From JAVVUJ01 sp964461765 (lineage in GTDB: Bacteria > Bacillota > Clostridia > Peptostreptococcales > Anaerovoracaceae): a DNA stretch of 26,052 bases. The stretch covers positions 1-26,052 of the forward strand of contig CAYWVS010000040.1 in assembly GCA_964461765.1 (NCBI GenBank), given 5' to 3'. Within the stretch, counting starts at the first letter, position 1. Every line of letters begins with the position of its first letter. A program made the translations under genes and the position numbers. Below are positions 25,206 through 26,052 of this stretch, in pieces. Below the pieces are notes generated by a model. It worked only from the letters and a program-made list of their open reading frames with translations, had not been told where the DNA came from and ran no database searches.

Positions 25206-25237
25206 AGCGGTTGATTTAATTTACTAAATCAACCGCT
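25206..25237 (-). terminator. Strong hairpin, candidate terminator
   Basis: AGCGGTTGATTTA pairs perfectly (13 bp) with TAAATCAACCGCT around six bases. On the minus strand it is followed by an AT-rich stretch with T-runs (CATTTATTTTTA). It lies just beyond the 3' end of the group II intron. Confidence 0.6.
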
Positions 25238-25245
25238 GAGAAACA

Positions 25246-25750
25246 ATCGAGTAGGAGGTAGGTGATTAGTTCACCTACCGACCTCTCACAGCACTGTGAA
25301 TACGGTTCCGTACACGGCGCTTCAATTTTGTACTAAATATGAACTGCCTGATATTGGTCTAGTAAAAATACTATACCTTTTCTTTTTAAGATTTGGTTGG
25401 GTACTGCTCTACACATAATGAATGAGCTTGCTACTCTATCATACCCTTTTCTTGAGTTCGCCCATTCCCATGCTTTTGCCTTTTGGTATTCCAAGCTTCA
25501 TTAAGGATTGTATTTTGTTCTGACCTTCTTCCACTGTATGCCTAATGTTTCTTTACAGAGATTACAAGCATAATTTCAGTAACTGACAAAATTGTTCAGC
25601 CCTTCGCTCTTGATGACTTTCGCCAACCGTCATCACTACTATGGCTTCTGCTGACTTCTCACAGTTCGTTGTTACTACAGGTTTCATATTACCCGCCTGT
25701 GAGACCTCCCCAGGTAAGAACGCAATCTTTCCCTCCACCTATCTGCCACA
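25246..25750 (-). mobile_element. Decayed group II intron
   Basis: On the minus strand: domain V at 25322-25290 begins AGCGCCGTG, with a 4-base GAAC loop and the typical two-base bulge (TT); domain VI is the GGTAGGTGA/TCACCTACC hairpin (25279-25257); the 3' end is ...CTACTCGAT near 25246. The 5' region contains GAGAAGTCAGCAGAAGCCAT and GAGCGAAGGGCTGAACA, typical of domain I. The 5' boundary is approximate. Only a damaged tail of the reverse transcriptase remains, so most of domain IV has been deleted. Confidence 0.75.
25333..25545 (-). pseudogene. ltrA: Group II intron reverse transcriptase/maturase (LtrA), C-terminal remnant
   Basis: Reads QWKKVRTKYN, then (after frameshifts) LMKLGIPKGK, then KAWEWANSRKGYDRVASSFI...CRAVPNQILKRKG...LLDQYQAVHI and stop at 25333. 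This matches the end of LtrA-type proteins (the maturase/HNH tail). At least two frameshifts, and the first about 350 residues are absent. Confidence 0.75.
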
Positions 25751-25835
25751 TGGCATCGTTCAATTGATCCGTTATCTTTTGTGAAACTGCCAATGATGTT
25801 CCTGTGCCACTAAATACATAGATACATGTTTCCAT
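25751..25835 (-). pseudogene. Flavodoxin-like protein, N-terminal fragment cut by the intron
   Basis: From ATG 25835 (GGGGG six bases upstream): METCIYVFSGTGTSLAVSQK, the phosphate-binding loop of a flavodoxin (YxFSGTGNSxxxA), as in clostridial EFR1-type flavodoxin/ferredoxin proteins. After about 28 codons the group II intron begins, and nothing resembling the rest of the gene is found beyond it. It starts 23 bp after the [4Fe-4S] protein. Confidence 0.65.
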
Positions 25836-25858
25836 TTTATCCCCCAACTTCATTTTTA

Positions 25859-26052
25859 CTATTTTGATATTGCATTTCTAATTCTGTATGCAATACCCAT
25901 TAAAATTCGATAATGTACCTTCTCCAAATTTGCGACCACATCCTCCAAATGTTTTCTAATCTCAATATGTTGTGGGCAGTGCTTTTCACACTTTCCACAA
26001 TTGCTACATCTTGAAGCCCTTGATTTCTCCTTCTCGGTTACCGTCAAATATT
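25859..26052 (-). CDS. C-terminal end of a [4Fe-4S] protein, probably an aldo/keto reductase
   Basis: The visible 64 residues continue past the right edge (the TTG at 26047 is internal). RASRCSNCGKCEKHCPQHIEI has the CxxCxxCxxxCP pattern that binds one [4Fe-4S] cluster, followed by a helical tail (IRKHLEDVVANLEKVHYRIL). This pairing of CGKCExxCPQHIxIRxxL with a short tail is common at the end of clostridial aldo/keto reductases of the COG1453 type. Only the cluster motif is certain; the rest of the protein is outside the window. Confidence 0.65.
   Translation of the reverse strand, partial: YLTVTEKEKSRASRCSNCGKCEKHCPQHIEIRKHLEDVVANLEKVHYRILMGIAYRIRNAISK

Overview
The window suggests an anaerobic, low-GC Gram-positive bacterium of the Clostridia. 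Evidence: strong AGGAGG ribosome sites, an S-layer-homology (SLH) protein, SpoIIE/SpoIIAA/SpoIIAB-type modules, a YjdF gene with a riboswitch-like leader, a clostridial-type IS21 element, a group II intron remnant and ferredoxin/flavodoxin genes. No rRNA, tRNA or CRISPR array was seen.

Left part (1-12.8 kb): one 12-kb set of minus-strand genes reads as a single operon. In transcription order from about 12.19 kb: a 982-residue lipoprotein fusing several amino-acid-binding domains to an ABC permease; an ABC ATPase carrying a C-terminal GHKL/anti-sigma-kinase-like domain; a STAS anti-anti-sigma protein; a MATE exporter carrying a second C-terminal anti-sigma-kinase-like domain; a second STAS protein; a membrane-bound HAMP-SpoIIE (PP2C) phosphatase; and a non-ribosomal peptide synthetase (C-A-PCP-PCP-C...) that leaves the window at base 1. 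A free-standing anti-sigma-type kinase is transcribed divergently. The two promoters have the same layout (TTGAA[G/T], 17 bp, TACTAT), and each -10 box lies in a copy of the same palindromic operator. No sigma factor is present. My inference is that a complete partner-switching module (kinase, STAS, phosphatase) has been wired into an importer, an exporter and a peptide synthetase. This is the strongest candidate for an undescribed system here.

Middle (12.8-18.6 kb): a PLAT/LH2-domain protein bracketed by two copies of a palindromic repeat; a yjdF gene with promoter, probable riboswitch and terminator; then worn genes (truncated GrpB, a zeta toxin fused by deletion to half a methyltransferase, with a small upstream partner gene), a 175-bp element with inverted ends, an intact CPBP membrane protease, and two small unknown minus-strand genes, one with an early in-frame stop.

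Right (18.9-26 kb): an SLH surface protein lacking its start, joined head-to-head to an IS21 element lacking its left end; IS21 right-end repeats; a GC-richer highly structured stretch; a serine-recombinase tail fragment abutting an intact YxlEFG-like operon (small membrane protein, ABC ATPase, ABC-2 permease); a decayed group II intron that splits a flavodoxin-like gene; and the C-terminal end of a [4Fe-4S] protein, probably an aldo/keto reductase, at the right edge. This half is a rearrangement zone, unlike the orderly left operon.
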